Translations under genes and position numbers: made by a program
Shown: piece by piece, positions 61,466 through 64,000 of the stretch
Layout of the letters: each line of letters begins with the position of its first letter
Position numbering within the stretch: the stretch's first letter is position 1
Source: Aquimarina sp. AU474
GTDB lineage: Bacteria; Bacteroidota; Bacteroidia; Flavobacteriales; Flavobacteriaceae
NCBI RefSeq assembly: GCF_900312815.1
Contig: NZ_OMPE01000008.1
Span: 434,001-498,000, forward strand
Length of the DNA stretch: 64,000 nucleotides
Direction: 5' to 3'
The notes under the pieces: model-generated
What the model saw: only the letters and a program-made list of their open reading frames with translations
What the model was told of the DNA's origin: nothing
The model's database searches: none

Positions 61466-63514
61466 ATGAAAAACAAAAAAGGACTTGTGTTTCTAATGCT
61501 TCTTATACTTACACATAGTAGTTTTGCCCAACAAAGTGATTATCTGGCACCAGAAGCTACAGCCGCGGAAACAAAACTTTCATATAGGGATATTCCCAAT
61601 CTCAAAAAAGTCTTTATCGATGCAGCGCCAAAGAATAGAAAAGACGGTATCCAAATGGGTGAATTAGGCGTGGATGGTGGTAATAAAGCGATGATTCTAA
61701 AGCTTGCTCAGGAGATCGCAGACAATAAATATGGTAAATACGATAGCTTTCTTATTGCCCACAAGGGTAAACTCCTTTTTGAATCGTATTATTTACGTGG
61801 TCGCATTAATCTACCACATTACCAAGCGTCGACTACTAAGACTTATACTAGTTTGGCTCTAGGTCGTGTTATCCAGATGGGATATTTGACCATGGCCGAT
61901 TTAGACAAGCCACTGGTAAGCTTTCTCAAAGACCTGGATCCAACAAAATTTGTTGAAGGTGTAGAAAAGATCACGCTAAACCAAGCCCTAACGATGCGTA
62001 CTGGTATCCGAATTAGTAAAGAAAAGGAAGAAGAATTTAAGAAAAACCCTAGAGCGCTAAAAGGACAAGGGAGGATTCAAGTTTTACTTGAGAATAGCGC
62101 ACCTATCACTACAGAATCTCAGAGTTTTAAATATGGTTATGGCCCTGGCATGGTGATGCAAGTTATCGATGCGGTAGTACCCGGTACGGCCAAAGATTTT
62201 ATTGAAAACGAACTTCTCGACAAAATGAACATCACGAATTATGGTTGGCGAACAGCCATAAGTGGATTACCAGAATCTGGTTGGCGTACAAGATTCACTT
62301 CACGAGATATGATTAAGTGGGGAACCTTGGCTATGAACAAAGGGAAATGGAATGGAGAACAGTTGGTTCCTGAAACATATATTGCCAAAGCAACTAGTAG
62401 AATCCTCTATACAGGTGATGATGACGTCTACGGTGGTGGCAAAGATGTTTCTAATCAAGGGTATGGTTATTTCTGGTGGAATGGAGATTTGAAAGTTGGC
62501 AATAAAAGTTATTTCAGTACATCTGCTCAGGGCGGTAACGGCCAGTATATCATTCTAATCGAGGAGTTGGACTTAATGGTTGTGATTACTGCTCATGATA
62601 ATGATAACAGTACCTTGCAAATAACGGCAGAAAGGATCATACCCGCTTTTACTCAAAATTCTACTTCAATGATGCGTGATAATGATGATAACCAAAATGA
62701 TTACCCAGCTTTAGAAGAGCGATATCTTGGTCAAAAACCACCAGGTTTAATTCCAGAACCTTTTGCTCACGGTAGGGTGACCACAAAAAATTGGGAGTAT
62801 GGTGGTGTTTTTACGCCCAATCTGAAAGAATTTTATTTTATCAGAGAAGTTATCGACATTGATGGAAATAAAAAACAAGAATTTGTTGTTATTGAAAATA
62901 AGTTTAATGAATGGAAGGAGTCTGTTATTTCTCCTAGAGTGGGGCAACCCTTCATTTCACCAGATGGTATGACCATGCATTTGGGAAAAAGATATAAGAA
63001 GCGCAACCAAGGTGGAGATTGGTTAGAGATCAAAAAATTAGGTTCTCCTTTTGAAGAGATACAGATCATGCGTCTTACAGCATCGTTACAAGGAACTTAT
63101 GTTTTTGATGAGATTGGTATGCCAGATGGAGATGGTGTTATTCGATATTCTCGATTAATAAACGGGAAACGTGAGGAACCTAGACCTTTTGGTAAAGAAA
63201 TCAATACCGGAAAAATGAACGCTCATCCTTTTATCTCCCCAGATGAATCCTATTTGATATGGGATGGTGAACGAGATAGTGGATATGGAGATTCTGATAT
63301 CTATATAAGCTTTAAACAGCAAGATGGTTCGTGGGGTGCTGCAATTAATTTGGGAGATAAGATAAATACAGAAGCTTGGGAAGCCGCAGCAACCGTGACT
63401 CCGGATGGCAAATATCTTTTCTTTAATAGAAACATGGACTCAGGCGATTATGAAAATGTAGATATATTTTGGGTAGATGCAAAGATTATTGAGGACCTAA
63501 GACCCAAACAATAA
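61466..63514 (+). CDS. Serine hydrolase (beta-lactamase fold) fused to PD40 propeller
   Basis: A 682-residue exported protein. Signal peptide (to about residue 22); beta-lactamase-family hydrolase domain (about 60-400) with nucleophile motif STTK (Ser122 to Lys125), a tyrosine-containing second motif in FKYGYGPGM and QGGNGQ as third-motif equivalent. This is followed by a C-terminal PD40 propeller (about 430-680: RVTTKNWEYGGVFTPNLKEFYFIR; PFISPDGMTMHL; HPFISPDESYLIWDGERDSGYGDSDIY; VTPDGKYLFFNRNMDS). The upstream gene carries a free propeller; together they may act on the same surface substrate. Substrate unknown. Confidence 0.9.
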   Translation: MKNKKGLVFLMLLILTHSSFAQQSDYLAPEATAAETKLSYRDIPNLKKVFIDAAPKNRKDGIQMGELGVDGGNKAMILKLAQEIADNKYGKYDSFLIAHKGKLLFESYYLRGRINLPHYQASTTKTYTSLALGRVIQMGYLTMADLDKPLVSFLKDLDPTKFVEGVEKITLNQALTMRTGIRISKEKEEEFKKNPRALKGQGRIQVLLENSAPITTESQSFKYGYGPGMVMQVIDAVVPGTAKDFIENELLDKMNITNYGWRTAISGLPESGWRTRFTSRDMIKWGTLAMNKGKWNGEQLVPETYIAKATSRILYTGDDDVYGGGKDVSNQGYGYFWWNGDLKVGNKSYFSTSAQGGNGQYIILIEELDLMVVITAHDNDNSTLQITAERIIPAFTQNSTSMMRDNDDNQNDYPALEERYLGQKPPGLIPEPFAHGRVTTKNWEYGGVFTPNLKEFYFIREVIDIDGNKKQEFVVIENKFNEWKESVISPRVGQPFISPDGMTMHLGKRYKKRNQGGDWLEIKKLGSPFEEIQIMRLTASLQGTYVFDEIGMPDGDGVIRYSRLINGKREEPRPFGKEINTGKMNAHPFISPDESYLIWDGERDSGYGDSDIYISFKQQDGSWGAAINLGDKINTEAWEAAATVTPDGKYLFFNRNMDSGDYENVDIFWVDAKIIEDLRPKQ

Positions 63515-63605
63515 TTCATAAAACAAATTGATGTTATTACCAGATAGTGTTTGAGTGTAAAATGGTTGTATATAAGAAGTCTGTGATGTTTCAAGTAACA
63601 ATACC

Positions 63606-63619
63606 TACGTTTCAACGTA
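63606..63619. promoter_or_regulatory. Small palindrome before the S41-like gene
   Basis: TACGTT-TC-AACGTA, a 6-bp inverted repeat 75 nt before the ATG at 63694. Short, so weak. Confidence 0.25.
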
Positions 63620-63693
63620 AAGTACTACTATTAAGAAGGGACTAAAGCAATATTTGTGATATAATTAATAATAACTACATCAATTATTATATC

Positions 63694-64000
63694 ATGAAAA
63701 AAATACTTTTTATATTAAATCTGTTGTTGTTTTTGCAATTGCCGGCCCAAACAAAAACAAGTTCAGCACAATGGCAAGAAGATCTTCGTTTTATTCAAAA
63801 CACGATACATAAAGACTATTCGTTTCTTTTTGTAAAAACGACAAAACAAGATTTTGACACTCAGGTAGAAACACTATATAATGATATTCCTAACTTACAA
63901 GAACACGAAATCCGTGTGGGATTGGCACGTATGATATCTCTGTTTAAATATGGTCATACACAAATTACTTATGGTACAACTGCCAAGAGCGGAATTTTAC
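63694..64000 (+). CDS. S41-family peptidase-like secreted protein, N-terminal part (3' end outside window)
   Basis: The frame starts at the ATG at 63694 and runs off the right edge. A signal peptide (MKKILFILNLLLFLQLPAQ) is followed by a helical domain in the pattern of bacterial S41 C-terminal processing-like peptidases (WQEDLRFIQNTIHKDYSFLF; IPNLQEHEIRVGLARMISLFKYGHTQITYG). The catalytic Ser-Lys lies beyond the window, so activity cannot be judged. It may belong to the same operon as the PD40 genes, 180 nt upstream. Confidence 0.7.
   Translation, partial: MKKILFILNLLLFLQLPAQTKTSSAQWQEDLRFIQNTIHKDYSFLFVKTTKQDFDTQVETLYNDIPNLQEHEIRVGLARMISLFKYGHTQITYGTTAKSGIL

Noticed and set aside
1-64000. 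CRISPR arrays, insertion sequences, rRNA operon, origin of replication
   Set aside because: I looked for regularly spaced repeats, transposase genes with terminal repeats, and rRNA sequence, and saw none.

Overview
The window is chromosomal DNA from a member of the Bacteroidota, most likely a marine Flavobacteriaceae of the Aquimarina/Kordia kind (genus is inference). The DNA is AT-rich and Shine-Dalgarno sites are weak. Several promoters fit the flavobacterial TTG-N19..21-TAnnTTTG pattern. There is a type IX secretion C-terminal sorting domain, a CarboxypepD_reg/TonB receptor, many lipoproteins, and an unusual number of LytS/LytTR regulatory proteins.

Layout. 1-4856: 3' part of a periplasmic nitrate reductase operon (napA end, an internally duplicated four-haem NapB, a tetrahaem lipoprotein, an NrfC-like FeS protein and an NrfD-like membrane quinol dehydrogenase). 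4901-12904: acyl desaturase, Crp-family regulator, two DEAD-box helicases in tandem, a membrane-bound AraC regulator, an NTF2-like secreted protein, a beta-helix protein and a DMT transporter. 13072-14238: secreted serine hydrolase. 14300-15930: a plus-strand island of short units (two mini-transcripts with 36- and 39-codon ORFs, three tRNA-like genes with odd anticodon loops, a 58-codon basic ORF) bounded by terminators. 15956-19067: FAD oxidoreductase plus an unrecognised partner. 19192-21225: 7TM-DISM histidine kinase. 21417-25174: SigZ-like ECF sigma factor, ArsM, C-S lyase and ArsO, an arsenic methylation cluster with a repeated two-box promoter candidate before sigZ and before arsM.

25218-33133: LytTR/LytS pair, YceI, TonB receptor, outer-membrane-sorted protein, acyltransferase and a membrane LytTR protein. 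33421-38071: a tightly overlapping four-gene envelope cassette (secreted protein, two-TM protein, a trypsin-fold protein that has lost all three catalytic residues, and an apparently active trypsin-like protease). I recognise no described system in it, and it is my main candidate for something new. 38058-40445: M23 peptidase, outer-membrane protein and alpha/beta hydrolase on the minus strand. 40587-44770: LytS/LytTR pair and a T9SS-exported esterase with a nested hairpin before its start. 45454-50421: amidohydrolase, a natural fusion of a truncated LytS kinase to a LytTR domain, a LysR/racemase pair with a palindromic operator, and a LamG protein. 50577-57701: GNAT, TPR lipoprotein, a third LytTR/LytS pair, and an ABC ATPase with an ABC permease-M1 aminopeptidase fusion. 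57874-64000: a fourth LytTR/kinase pair, a PD40 propeller protein, a serine hydrolase-PD40 fusion, and the start of an S41-type peptidase.

The common theme is envelope and periplasmic function under local, gene-adjacent LytTR control. Six LytTR domain proteins lie within about 33 kb. Coordinates are of the sequence as read; all functional statements are from motif recognition without database searches.
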